In this document: piece after piece, positions 25,428-34,281 of the stretch
Layout of the letters: every line of letters begins with the position of its first letter
How positions within the stretch are numbered: the stretch's first letter is position 1
DNA from: CAZOOR01 sp964581505
GTDB lineage: Bacteria > Bacteroidota > Ignavibacteria > Kapaibacteriales > UBA2268
NCBI GenBank assembly: GCA_964581505.1
Contig: CAZOOR010000003.1
Coordinates: 22,902-86,901 of the forward strand
Reading direction: 5' to 3'
DNA: 64,000 nt
Translations under genes and position numbers: made by a program
Notes under the pieces: model-generated
Databases searched by the model: none
Seen by the model: the letters and a program-made list of their open reading frames with translations, nothing else
Told to the model about the DNA's origin: nothing

Positions 25428-26591
25428 ATGAAAAGAATACTATATATTTGGAAAGACAAATATCCCTGGGATATTAGGGTCGAAAAATTCTGTAAATCAT
25501 TTATTGATAACGGATATGAAGTATTATTACTGTGCAGATGGAAGGGCGAAGTACAGGAAGAAGAAATCGTTGATGGAATTAGTGTAAAAAGAGTAGGTTT
25601 CGGAAAATCCGCTCTATTGACACAACCATTATCGCTTAATCCTGTTTGGCGGAATAGTATCAAAGCAATAATCAATGAGTTTAAACCCGGTCTAATTATT
25701 ACACGCGAATTTTTCTTGACTGAAGCGGCGAAAAAATATGCTTTACCTATGAAAATTCCGGTTATTTTTGATATGGCAGAGCATTATCCCGCCGCTATGA
25801 AAGGCTGGGATAAATACTCAAAAAATATTATTAAACGATTTTTTGTACACTCTATCAAATTACCCGAGAAGTTGGAAAAAAAGGCTATTAATTCTTCGGA
25901 TGGAATTATTGTTGTAAGTAAAGAATTAAAAGAACGTTTATTGAATGAATTCACCTATCCAAAAGAACAAATTGTAGAAGTTCTGAACACTCCATCTATA
26001 TCTGAATACAGTAGCATTACAAATCATATCTTGAGCAAGCCTATGCGTTTTGCTTATCACGGGCATTTCTCAAATGACAGGAATCTTGATGTATTAGCTA
26101 AAGCCTTTGTCAATGCTCTAAAAATTAATAATGAAATTTCACTTTTTATGGCAGGTACAGGGGAGTCTTTCGAGCAAGTTAAAGATATTGTTGAAAGTGC
26201 AAATGCTACGAAATCAATTATACTTTATGGCGCTTATAAACAACAGGAAATGGTTAGATTTTTATCTGAAACCGATGTTGGGATTCTTCCCTATAAAGAT
26301 AATACATTTATTAATCATATTATTTCCAATAAACTTTTTGATTATATGGCAAGCGGAATACCTGTAATCGTATCGCAGGCAAGACCTATGCGGCGGATAA
26401 TTAATGATACAAAGAGTGGTTTAGTTGTTGACTGCAATGATGTTGATATTCTTACAGACGCAATTCTTAAAATAGCAGGTATGGATTCGACGGAATTATC
26501 TAAAAATGCCTTAAAAGCCGCAGAAGTTTATAATTGGGAAAATGATTCAAAAAAATTAATCTCATTTATTGAGAGATTTATTGATGATTAA
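25428..26591 (+). CDS. GT4-type (GT-B fold) glycosyltransferase
   Basis: The 387-residue protein starts one base after the DedA stop. The N-terminal half has RILYIWKDKYPWDIRVEKFCKSF and the strand EVLLLCRW. The linker FDMAEHYPAAM and the GIIVVSKELKERL region precede a C-terminal group 1 domain with MRFAYHGHFSNDRNLDVLAKAF, LFMAGTGE, and DVGILPYKDNTFINHIISNKLFDYMASGIPVI. The donor and acceptor cannot be told. Its last codons overlap the Nudix gene, so the two are translationally coupled. Confidence 0.85.
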   Translation: MKRILYIWKDKYPWDIRVEKFCKSFIDNGYEVLLLCRWKGEVQEEEIVDGISVKRVGFGKSALLTQPLSLNPVWRNSIKAIINEFKPGLIITREFFLTEAAKKYALPMKIPVIFDMAEHYPAAMKGWDKYSKNIIKRFFVHSIKLPEKLEKKAINSSDGIIVVSKELKERLLNEFTYPKEQIVEVLNTPSISEYSSITNHILSKPMRFAYHGHFSNDRNLDVLAKAFVNALKINNEISLFMAGTGESFEQVKDIVESANATKSIILYGAYKQQEMVRFLSETDVGILPYKDNTFINHIISNKLFDYMASGIPVIVSQARPMRRIINDTKSGLVVDCNDVDILTDAILKIAGMDSTELSKNALKAAEVYNWENDSKKLISFIERFIDD

Positions 26592-27066
26592 TTTTCTTGT
26601 AAATACAATACAAATGCACATTGCCGCTTATGATAAGACGGTAGGCGAGTATAAATTTCTTTTACTCAAAAGGGCGGCAAATATTGATGTATATCCCAAT
26701 ATTTGGCAGGTTGTTACCGGCAGAATAGAAAATGACGAAACCGCCGTACAAGCGGCAATTCGCGAATTATACGAAGAAACAGGATTATATATTTCAGATA
26801 TTTGGACATTGCCTTATGTCGCTGATTTTTTTAATCCATATACTAATTCCTTATCATCTGCCCCTGTCTTCGCCTGTTTGGTTGATTACGAAACAGAGGT
26901 CAAACTGTCTGATGAACATAATGATTTTGTTTGGTTATCTTTACAAGATGCAATGGAAAAACTCGTTTTACCTGCACATAAGCAAGGAACAAAAATATTT
27001 TATGATTTCGTATTATCAAATGATGATAAATCATTATTCCGCTACAATAGGGAAGATGCTGAATGA
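26584..27066 (+). CDS. Nudix hydrolase
   Basis: I choose ATG 26584, which overlaps the preceding stop, over an upstream TTG frame that runs deep into the glycosyltransferase gene. The 160-residue protein carries a perfect Nudix box, G-x5-E-x7-REL-x-EE-x-G-L (GRIENDETAVQAAIRELYEE followed by TGL). The start of the fold (FLLLKRAANID.YPNIWQ) looks like GDP-mannose or nucleotide-sugar hydrolases and dihydroneopterin triphosphate pyrophosphatases. A role in controlling nucleotide-sugar pools is plausible because both sides are glycosyltransferase genes. The substrate is not determined. It overlaps the next ATG by 4 bases (ATGA). Confidence 0.92.
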   Translation: MINFLVNTIQMHIAAYDKTVGEYKFLLLKRAANIDVYPNIWQVVTGRIENDETAVQAAIRELYEETGLYISDIWTLPYVADFFNPYTNSLSSAPVFACLVDYETEVKLSDEHNDFVWLSLQDAMEKLVLPAHKQGTKIFYDFVLSNDDKSLFRYNREDAE

Positions 27067-27914
27067 AAGTTGTTGCGACTATATTAACATTCAATAGATT
27101 GGAATTTCTAAAAGAAATTGTTGAAGCTATTAAAGGTCAAACCCGAAAACTTGATGAAATTATTATTATTAATAATTCAAGCACTGACGGCACAAAAGAA
27201 TGGTTGTCCCTACAAGATGGGCTAATTGTAATTGAGCAAGCAAATCTCGGTAGTTCCGGCGGACAGTGGCGTGCCTTTCGCGAAGCATACGGACGTGGAG
27301 CAGATTGGATTTGGACTATGGACGATGATGTAGTTCCTGCAAAAGATTGTCTTGAAAAAATGTTGGATAACGATATTCCGTATATCATACGTACTCCTCT
27401 TCGCTATATGCACAATGGTAAGCCATTCTTCAATGACGTCCTTACTATGAATTTGAGCAATCCGTTTAGCAGTTTATGGAATGATGTTTATTCCAAAGAG
27501 AATATCAAGGAAGAGAAGACAGAAGCTGTGGGCATCACTTTCGAGGGACCATTATTTCATCGTTCACTTATTGAAAAAATCGGTTTGCCTGAAAAAGATT
27601 TTTTCATCTATGGGGACGATACTGAATTTTTTATTCGTGCTTGGAAAGCAGGATTCAAAATTTATGTCTATCGTGATGCTACTATGAAACGGAAATTGCC
27701 TTATGTCAGTATCCCACCCGAATTCAATTGGAAGACATATTATATGATTAGAAATATTATTGCAATTGATAGATTGAATGGAGATACGGCTGTTAGATAT
27801 GTAAGACCTTTTGCATATTTGCTCAGATGGCTTAGCAGAGTGCATAAACCGGCTGATATTAAAACCGTATTTAAAGCATTTTTTGACGGGTATTTCTTCA
27901 AATCGAACAAATAG
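27063..27914 (+). CDS. GT2 glycosyltransferase (galactofuranosyltransferase/rhamnosyltransferase-like)
   Basis: The 283-residue protein has a single GT-A domain: VVATILTFNRLEFLKEIVEAI, IIINNSSTDGTKEWL, the acceptor-facing NLGSSGGQWRAFREAY, and the metal site WTMDDDVVPAKD. EGPLFHRSLIEKIGLPEKDFFIYGDDTEFFIR holds the catalytic-base region (ED-like GDD). The SSGG and W-TMDDD pattern is that of GlfT2-like and related bacterial galactofuranosyl/rhamnosyl transferases. It starts by ATGA overlap with the Nudix gene and is the last gene of the polysaccharide cluster. Confidence 0.88.
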   Translation: MKVVATILTFNRLEFLKEIVEAIKGQTRKLDEIIIINNSSTDGTKEWLSLQDGLIVIEQANLGSSGGQWRAFREAYGRGADWIWTMDDDVVPAKDCLEKMLDNDIPYIIRTPLRYMHNGKPFFNDVLTMNLSNPFSSLWNDVYSKENIKEEKTEAVGITFEGPLFHRSLIEKIGLPEKDFFIYGDDTEFFIRAWKAGFKIYVYRDATMKRKLPYVSIPPEFNWKTYYMIRNIIAIDRLNGDTAVRYVRPFAYLLRWLSRVHKPADIKTVFKAFFDGYFFKSNK

Positions 27915-28001
27915 TAAGAAGAAAAAAATATAAAAAAGTTGTAATTTGGCATAATTTTAGATATATTAAATAAACATTTTAGAATTATTTTGAGGTTTTC
28001 T

Positions 28002-29132
28002 ATGAAGAAAATTCTTTTATTTATTTTTATAAGTTTCGTATTGACGGCTGTTAATGCGACTGCACAGAACGGTTCATCGTTGGAAAACGGTAAATCTCAA
28101 AAGATTTATTATGAGCCGGCTGTTAAGATTAATAAGCTTAGATATCAAGACAAATATTTGGTAGATAAGGAAGGCAATACGCTTACTAAGAGGCAATTGC
28201 TGGATTTATTAATTGACCAATACGCAAAGTCAAAAGCCTTGGAAAGCCAATTAATCACTCTTGGTAAACAACCGCTAATGACTGTTCCTGATTTACCTAA
28301 AAGAATAAGCCGCAAAAGAAGTAGGGAACTGACAGAACTAATTAACCAATATGATAAGGTTGCCGGTAAACTGTCAAATCAAATTTCCGGTTCAAAAATT
28401 ATGACAGTGAAGAAATTGCAGTTCTTGCTTGATTCAATACAAAATTCAATTTCCGATATGACATATAAGCACGAAGTGGAAAAATTGAAATTGTATGAAG
28501 AACAGCGAAGCAAATTCGATAACTATTATGTACTATTGAAAGAAGAGAAACTTAACGAACTCTTTAAAAATAGTGCGCAGGTGTTTAACGTATCAATATT
28601 GGGTCGCCAATATTTCTTGCCCGGCGAATCAAATGTATCTGCCGATTTTACTTTGGGTGGTAAATTTGAATTGAGTTTGTTTCCGATTTTCAACGGTGCT
28701 GATTTCTTGGAATTCTACGGCGAATTTGCCAAACCAAGATTTTCGACAAAAGATGCAAATGACAATGAATTTCTTTGGAATATTAATTGGTATTCTACCG
28801 GTATTAATCTAAAAGTTCCCGGACGTTTGGATTTGAAGGCGTTTACCCTCGGTATGCGAATGGGTGCAGGCTACTATTGGGCGGAAGCAAGGCAATATAA
28901 TTCCGGTTTCGGTAAATCCGATTGGCGCGGCTATCGTATTAATTTCGAGATTGACCTTATGAAATATGCTTGGTTCTATCCCTTGGATTTGTTCGTTCAG
29001 TATTCACTTTTCTATCCTACTCAGGACTTTGCATTTAATACGGATAACGGGACAATTAATCTCGGTAGAGATATGTTCTCAGGTCTCTCGGTTGGTCTAA
29101 GGCTTTGCCTGTGGTGGGAAGACAAGTATTAA
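28002..29132 (+). CDS. secreted coiled-coil protein with C-terminal barrel-like domain, unknown function
   Basis: I use the ATG at 28002, which starts a clear signal peptide (MKKILLFIFISFV..., cleavage near ATAQ), not the TTG four codons earlier. The 376-residue protein has a helical, charged region (about 50-185) with repeated Lys/Glu/Leu stretches such as SKALESQLITLGK and EVEKLKLYEEQRSKF that should form a coiled coil. A strand-rich aromatic domain follows (about 200-376: GKFELSLFPIF, LGMRMGAGYYWAEAR, FVQYSLFYPTQDFAFN, GLSVGLRLCLWW). No family is recognised. The next gene lies 30 bases downstream and is also secreted, so they may act together. Confidence 0.72.
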   Translation: MKKILLFIFISFVLTAVNATAQNGSSLENGKSQKIYYEPAVKINKLRYQDKYLVDKEGNTLTKRQLLDLLIDQYAKSKALESQLITLGKQPLMTVPDLPKRISRKRSRELTELINQYDKVAGKLSNQISGSKIMTVKKLQFLLDSIQNSISDMTYKHEVEKLKLYEEQRSKFDNYYVLLKEEKLNELFKNSAQVFNVSILGRQYFLPGESNVSADFTLGGKFELSLFPIFNGADFLEFYGEFAKPRFSTKDANDNEFLWNINWYSTGINLKVPGRLDLKAFTLGMRMGAGYYWAEARQYNSGFGKSDWRGYRINFEIDLMKYAWFYPLDLFVQYSLFYPTQDFAFNTDNGTINLGRDMFSGLSVGLRLCLWWEDKY

Positions 29133-29162
29133 TGGTTGAATACAATTAAAAAGGATAAACAA

Positions 29163-30167
29163 ATGAAAAAGTACTATTTTTTAATCATTATTTTAGGGTT
29201 GTTCTTCTCGTTGGAAACTTATGCACAGAGAAGCAACTTGGAACTCGGTAAGCGTTACATAAAGCTGGGCGGTTCGTTTCGTGAATCAGGTGCATTTGAT
29301 TTAAGCAAAGATTATCTTGAGAAAGGGCTGGCTATTGTCCGGCGCCACAATGAAAATTACTGGATAGCTGTTGCTAATGAGTATCTTGGTTATTACTGGC
29401 GGGATAGGGCGCAGATTGAAGGTAAAAGTAAATACTTTACAAGGGCTTTGAGGCATCTGGACAAGGCATTAAGTATTTATCAGAATGTTTTAAAGAATAA
29501 CCCCGGTAGCATTCAAGCCGTCAAACGTGCAATTGCTACTTTGCGTACAAATGGTAATACCGACAATACAAGTTATTTGTCTGATAACGATTTCTCGGCT
29601 GGGGATTCGCCCGAGTCCGATTATATGGATAAAGCACTTGAAGCAATGTATGCACATAATTTTGAACGGGCGAGAGAATATTTAAAGCAAGCACTCAAAG
29701 AAAATCCTGATTCCGAGATGGCAAAATACTTGCTGTATATTATTCCCAAGATTGAGAAATACCCAACCCCGGGATTGAATTATGAAAAAATAAAAATTGT
29801 TACTTCCAAAAAAGAATTGAAAAGTGAATATATCAATCATAAAGAAGTTGATATTATTGACCTAAGTAATACTGACGGTTTATTGCGAGTTCCGCGTGAA
29901 CTTGAGGACTTCCCGAATGTAAAAATTCTTAATCTCTCGAATAATGATATATCAAGAATAAAAAATGATGACGGTATCTGTGGATTGAAAGAATTGAAAA
30001 TACTCGATTTATCATATAATGAACTAACGGAAATCCCAGAGTGTATTAAGTTCTTACCGAAATTGCAGGTGCTTTATCTGCGTGGTAACGACATACCTTT
30101 TGCCGAAATATTGCGTTTGAAAGATGAAAATATGTATCTTCAAATTGTAATGGACGAGGAGGACTAA
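29163..30167 (+). CDS. secreted TPR and leucine-rich-repeat protein
   Basis: ATG 29163 is preferred: AAGGA lies 7 bases upstream and it begins a signal peptide (MKKYYFLIIILGLFFSLETYAQ). The 334-residue mature protein has two or three TPR-like helix pairs (about 25-110, with ERGLAIVRRHNENYWIAVANEYLGYYWRD-type spacing, and about 155-190 ALEAMYAHNFERAREYLKQAL). Three to four leucine-rich repeats follow (about 225-315: VKILNLSNNDIS, LKILDLSYNELTEIP, LQVLYLRGNDI). Both modules bind protein, so it is a scaffold rather than an enzyme. The pairing of TPR and LRR in a small exported protein is unusual. Function unknown. Confidence 0.75.
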   Translation: MKKYYFLIIILGLFFSLETYAQRSNLELGKRYIKLGGSFRESGAFDLSKDYLEKGLAIVRRHNENYWIAVANEYLGYYWRDRAQIEGKSKYFTRALRHLDKALSIYQNVLKNNPGSIQAVKRAIATLRTNGNTDNTSYLSDNDFSAGDSPESDYMDKALEAMYAHNFERAREYLKQALKENPDSEMAKYLLYIIPKIEKYPTPGLNYEKIKIVTSKKELKSEYINHKEVDIIDLSNTDGLLRVPRELEDFPNVKILNLSNNDISRIKNDDGICGLKELKILDLSYNELTEIPECIKFLPKLQVLYLRGNDIPFAEILRLKDENMYLQIVMDEED

Positions 30168-30324
30168 ACATTAAGACAGGCTAAAAGATTAACAGATAAT
30201 TAATATTATCTGAAAAAATTAAAAATAATAAAAATTTTGTGATTTTATCTAAATTCATTTTCTTAAATTACAACTGTTGAAATGACAAAAAAATAATTGT
30301 TTTTCTAAAAGAACATGAATTTTA

Positions 30325-30390
30325 AAAGCAAATCAAGAAACGGAAACTCCGAAAGCATTCGGACTGCTATTGATTTGCTTTTATTTTTGT
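30325..30390 (+). other. structured RNA element or terminator between the TPR-LRR gene and gdhA
   Basis: The 254-base gap 30168-30422 holds a perfect 13-bp outer stem (30325-30337 with 30371-30383). The enclosed 33 bases can form small inner hairpins (30342-30352, and either 30350-30363 or 30355-30369). The 3' strand of the outer stem ends in TTTT and continues ATTTTT, so it can act as a terminator for the upstream genes. It ends about 33 bases before gdhA, so an attenuator or ligand-binding leader is the other possibility. The rest of the gap is AT-rich and shows nothing else. Confidence 0.55.
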
Positions 30391-30422
30391 GTCTTAACTA
30401 ATTTTTAATTTTAGGAGTTATT

Positions 30423-31709
30423 ATGGCTAGCGAAGCTTTCAATCCGTTCAAAATGGCACAGCAGCAGTTCGATGCAGTTGCCGAGAAATTAGAATTGGAT
30501 CAAGCAACAAGAGATTTATTGCGTTTTCCCGACCGTGAATATCATTTTAATATTCCGATACGCATGGATGACGGAAGTTACAAGGTGTTCAAGGGTTTCC
30601 GCTGTCAGCACAGTGATGCACGCGGACCTTCAAAAGGCGGTATTCGTTTCCACCCGCAGGAAACAATAGACACCGTAAGAGCGCTTGCAATGTGGATGAC
30701 CTGGAAGACCGCAGTAGTCGATATACCGCTTGGAGGCGGTAAAGGCGGCGTTATTTGCGACCCGCACAATCTTTCAATGAGAGAGCAGGAAGCAATATGT
30801 CGCGGTTGGGTTCGCCAGATTGCACGCAATATCGGTCCTCTGCAAGATGTTCCGGCTCCGGACGTTATGACTTCCGGTCAGCATATGTTGTGGATGCTCG
30901 ACGAGTATGAAAGAATTGTTGGATACAAAGCACCCGGTTTAATCACAGGTAAGCCTCTCGGTTTGGGTGGCTCGCTCGGTAGAACAGAAGCTACCGGCTA
31001 CGGTGCTATGTATTGCACAAGGGAAGCATTGAAAGAAATGAATATTGATATTTCAAAAACTACTGCTTCTTTCCAAGGCTTTGGTAATGTCAGCCAATAT
31101 GCTGTTGACCTCTATACTCAATATGGCGGAAAAGCTATCGCTGTTTCTTGCTGGGATAACAAAGAGCAGAAATCATTTACATACCGCAAAATGGACGGTA
31201 TTAAAATGGAAGATTTGCTTTCAATCACTAATCGTTTCGGCGAAATCGATAAAGCAAAAGCCCAAGATATGGGATTTGAAATTCTCCCCGGTGATGCTTG
31301 GATTGAGCAAGATGTTGATATTCTTGTTCCTGCCGCTATCGAAAATCAGATTAACGGTAAAACAGTGAACAAAATCAAAGACACTGTTAAGTTGATTGTC
31401 GAAGGTGCAAATGGACCGACAACACCCGAAGCTGACGAAGTGATTAAAGAAAAAGGTATTTGGGTAATTCCCGATTTCTTGGCTAATGCCGGTGGCGTTA
31501 CATGTTCATACTTCGAGCAGGTACAGTGTAATCTTAATTACTACTGGCCCAAAGAAGAAGTCCTCACCAAACTTGATGAGAAGATGACAAATGCCTATCA
31601 TGCTGTTTCGGATTTGGCTCGTTCCAAGAATATCTATATGCGTGATGCCGCATATATGATTTCTATTTCGAGAGTTGCAGAAGCCGTTAAAATTCGCGGC
31701 TGGGTTTAA
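30423..31709 (+). CDS. gdhA: glutamate dehydrogenase (Glu/Leu/Phe/Val dehydrogenase family)
   Basis: The 428-residue protein is a canonical hexameric-type glutamate dehydrogenase: RMDDGSYKVFKGFRCQHSDARGPSKGGIRFHP, the catalytic lysine in VDIPLGGGKGGVICDP, PAPDVMTSG, the NAD(P) domain GFGNVSQYAVDLYTQYGGKAIAV, and the late GANGPTTPEADEVI plus NAGGVTCSYFEQVQ. It interconverts 2-oxoglutarate plus ammonia and glutamate. An AGGAG Shine-Dalgarno sits 7-8 bases before the ATG. It is a single-gene unit between the structured element upstream and a terminator. Confidence 0.96.
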   Translation: MASEAFNPFKMAQQQFDAVAEKLELDQATRDLLRFPDREYHFNIPIRMDDGSYKVFKGFRCQHSDARGPSKGGIRFHPQETIDTVRALAMWMTWKTAVVDIPLGGGKGGVICDPHNLSMREQEAICRGWVRQIARNIGPLQDVPAPDVMTSGQHMLWMLDEYERIVGYKAPGLITGKPLGLGGSLGRTEATGYGAMYCTREALKEMNIDISKTTASFQGFGNVSQYAVDLYTQYGGKAIAVSCWDNKEQKSFTYRKMDGIKMEDLLSITNRFGEIDKAKAQDMGFEILPGDAWIEQDVDILVPAAIENQINGKTVNKIKDTVKLIVEGANGPTTPEADEVIKEKGIWVIPDFLANAGGVTCSYFEQVQCNLNYYWPKEEVLTKLDEKMTNAYHAVSDLARSKNIYMRDAAYMISISRVAEAVKIRGWV

Positions 31710-31739
31710 TTACTCTCAACATACTTTATTTTACTATTT

Positions 31740-31776
31740 AGAGCCGTCCTTTTTTCGGGCGGCTCTTTTGTTTTAT
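31740..31776 (+). terminator. terminator after gdhA
   Basis: A 10-bp stem with one G-U pair (31740-31749 with 31757-31766) is followed by TTTGTTTTAT. It lies 31 bases after the gdhA stop. Confidence 0.85.
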
Positions 31777-31850
31777 TAATCTATTGTTTTTCAGCACCGT
31801 AGGGGACTCATCTCTTTTGTTCTATTAAACCCAATACCTAAACCAATAAT

Positions 31851-33164
31851 CTATTTAACTTTGTTAACTTTGGAATGGAGTTCATTTAAAAGAGAATGAA
31901 TAATCTTATCACTTGTGCCGAGATTGGAAATGATGTAGTTCCGAGCAATTTCGCCCTTCTTTTTTCTTTTATTCTTATCGCCCAGCATTGCCAGCCAATT
32001 GTAGGTGTCGTCTTGATTATATACTACTGTCAATGCTTCTACATTTAATAGATTGACGGCATCAGGAGAATTATTGATTTTCTTTGCTGTGGCAATAGGA
32101 AGTCCGTAGCCTGCCGCCTCGGTTACGCTATGAATACCGGCACCAAACCCCCCACCAATATATGCGGCATCTGCAAATGAATATAGAGCAAGAAGTTTAC
32201 CGATACTGTCCACGATGATATGTTTGTTACTCATTCTATCGGCAATTATCTTATTGTCATTTGTATTCTTTATTAATTCGATTAATTCGGAAAGTAGTAG
32301 TGCGTCAATCCTCGTTTTCAATTTTGTAATATGTCGGCTTGTCGGTTCGTGTGGTACAAAAATACACCTGTAATTGAATCTATCTTTATTTATATGCCCC
32401 AAAGCAGGGATTAATATGTCTTCATCAGGTTCCCAAGTACTACCGGCGACAAGTGTAAATTGATTGCTAAATAATTCTTTTGGCAGTAATTCATTGTTGC
32501 GATTATTATCAACTGCGGCAAAAATTCTATCAAAACGTGGGTCGGTTGCAGTGATAATCTGTGAATTAATATACAAAGATTCAAAGAAATCCGTATGCGT
32601 TTTCCCGACTGTATATATTTTATTGAATAATGAATAATTTGAAGCAAAGAATTGATTAACCAATTCTATTGATGCTAATTTAGACTTAGCAGGCTTGGTA
32701 GCCGCAATAAGAAATAGAGGTATTTCTCGCTTATGGCATTCATAGAGATAATTGTGCCATAAGTCGTAACGTATGAATACGGATAAATCAGGTTTGTACT
32801 TATCCAGAAAACGCTTGACATTAGCTCTACTGTCTGCCGGTAGATAAATTACTGCATCTGCAAATTGATAATCCTTTTGATTTTCGTATCCGGAGGGTGA
32901 GTAAAATGTAACAAGAATTTTAATATGTTTATTATCTGTTTTCAGTTTCTCAATAATGTATTTAGCCTGCTCGAACTCACCCATTGATGCCGAATGAAAC
33001 CATATTAACTTATCCGAGCTGTTGCGTCGAATTTCGGTATTATTGAAAATACTTTTCCAATTCTTCTGACGCATTTTTAGCTTGGGCAGAAACAAGGAAA
33101 GAATCGGCACGAGTAATTTCATTACCGGAATAATAAAAATATTATATATGAAATGATAAAACAT
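31851..33164 (-). CDS. waaA: 3-deoxy-D-manno-octulosonic acid (Kdo) transferase
   Basis: The 437-residue protein is a GT-B (GT30) enzyme that adds Kdo to lipid A precursors on the cytoplasmic face of the inner membrane. The start MFYHFIYNIFIIPVMKLL is the usual membrane-anchoring N-terminus. The conserved WFHSASMGEFEQAK contains the catalytic Glu. The C-terminal half shows VAGSTWEPDEDILIPAL, FVPHEPTSRHI, and the nucleotide site AAYIGGGFGAGIHSVTEAAGYGLP. It is direct evidence of lipopolysaccharide in this organism. It lies 45 bases downstream of trxB, separated from it by a terminator. Confidence 0.93.
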   Translation of the reverse strand: MFYHFIYNIFIIPVMKLLVPILSLFLPKLKMRQKNWKSIFNNTEIRRNSSDKLIWFHSASMGEFEQAKYIIEKLKTDNKHIKILVTFYSPSGYENQKDYQFADAVIYLPADSRANVKRFLDKYKPDLSVFIRYDLWHNYLYECHKREIPLFLIAATKPAKSKLASIELVNQFFASNYSLFNKIYTVGKTHTDFFESLYINSQIITATDPRFDRIFAAVDNNRNNELLPKELFSNQFTLVAGSTWEPDEDILIPALGHINKDRFNYRCIFVPHEPTSRHITKLKTRIDALLLSELIELIKNTNDNKIIADRMSNKHIIVDSIGKLLALYSFADAAYIGGGFGAGIHSVTEAAGYGLPIATAKKINNSPDAVNLLNVEALTVVYNQDDTYNWLAMLGDKNKRKKKGEIARNYIISNLGTSDKIIHSLLNELHSKVNKVK

Positions 33165-33167
33165 AAT

Positions 33168-33196
33168 AAAAAAAGGGCAGTTCTGATACTGCCCTT
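33168..33196 (-). terminator. terminator after trxB (minus strand)
   Basis: A perfect 9-bp stem (33173-33181 with 33188-33196) is followed on the minus strand by a run of seven T. It ends the trxB transcript just before waaA. Confidence 0.85.
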
Positions 33197-33209
33197 ATTG
33201 ATAATAGAA

Positions 33210-34154
33210 TTATAAATTTTCACCAAGCCAGCGTTCGGCATCAATTGCCGCCATACAGCCTGTGCCGGCAGCGGATATAGCCTGACGATATACAGAATCC
33301 TGTACATCACCGCAAGCAAATACGCCCGGAATATTTGTATATGTCGATTTCGGCTTTGTGATTAGATAGCCTGTTTCGTCCTTGTCCAGAGTATCACCGA
33401 ATACCTCTGTGTTAGGCACATGCCCGATAGCATAAAAAACGCCGTCAGCAGGTACTTCGCTGATTTCGTCTGTCTTTGTGTTTCGTACTTTCAGCTTTGT
33501 TAATTTCGGAAAACCATTGACTTCTTCACCAAGAAATTCTTCGATAACGTAGTTAAGCATCCAGTCGATTTTTGGATTTTTCTTTGCTTGCTCAATCATA
33601 ATTTTTGAAGCACGCAGATAGTCTCTACGATGTAAAATTGTTACTTTGCTTGCAAAGTGTGTCAAGTAGTTAGCTTCTTCCATTGCAGAGTCGCCACCAC
33701 CAATAATGTACACGTGTTGGTCGCGGAAGAAGAATCCATCGCAAGTGGCGCAAGCGGAAATGCCGTATCCCCAATATTTTTCTTCGCCCTTATAGTGAAG
33801 TCTGCGAGCAGTGGCACCGGTAGAAATAATAACGGCATCAGCAGTATATTCCTTGTCTGCCGAAGACCACATTCTAAACGGTCTTTCGGAAAAATCGACT
33901 TTTTTAATAGTCTCAAAAATTGATTTGGCACCGAATTTATGTGCTTGCTTTCGCATAATTTCCATAAGTTCAGGACCTTGTACTCCATCGGGGAAACCCG
34001 GATAATTTTCAACTTCCGTTGTAATTGTCAGCTGTCCGCCGGGCTGGTCGCCCAAAAAAACTACTGTATCCAATAATGCGCGCCCCGTATATATTGCGGC
34101 TGTCAATCCCGCAGGACCCGAACCGATTACTATCACTTTGTGATGTTCTGCCAT
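33210..34154 (-). CDS. trxB: thioredoxin-disulfide reductase
   Basis: The 314-residue protein has the FAD-binding GSGPAGLTAAIYTGRA near the N-terminus, the redox pair in SACATCDGFFFRDQ (CATC near 136-139), the NADPH site VYIIGGGDSAMEEANYL with HRRD, and the C-terminal FAD motif GVFACGDVQDSVYRQAISAAGTGCMAA. Length and order match the low-molecular-weight reductase of the thioredoxin system. It can regenerate reduced thioredoxin for ArsC and for ribonucleotide reduction. A GAGG Shine-Dalgarno lies 5 bases before the ATG. It is divergent from the MscS gene. Confidence 0.97.
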   Translation of the reverse strand: MAEHHKVIVIGSGPAGLTAAIYTGRALLDTVVFLGDQPGGQLTITTEVENYPGFPDGVQGPELMEIMRKQAHKFGAKSIFETIKKVDFSERPFRMWSSADKEYTADAVIISTGATARRLHYKGEEKYWGYGISACATCDGFFFRDQHVYIIGGGDSAMEEANYLTHFASKVTILHRRDYLRASKIMIEQAKKNPKIDWMLNYVIEEFLGEEVNGFPKLTKLKVRNTKTDEISEVPADGVFYAIGHVPNTEVFGDTLDKDETGYLITKPKSTYTNIPGVFACGDVQDSVYRQAISAAGTGCMAAIDAERWLGENL

Positions 34155-34281
34155 TTAAACCTCATTTATTTATATAAAAAAATACTCAAAATTTTTTCTA
34201 TTTGACGATTATGTTTAGATTGTAATATTAATTATTTGAAAATTTAACAAAAAGTTTTTTTAATTTTTCTTTTTGAGTAAT

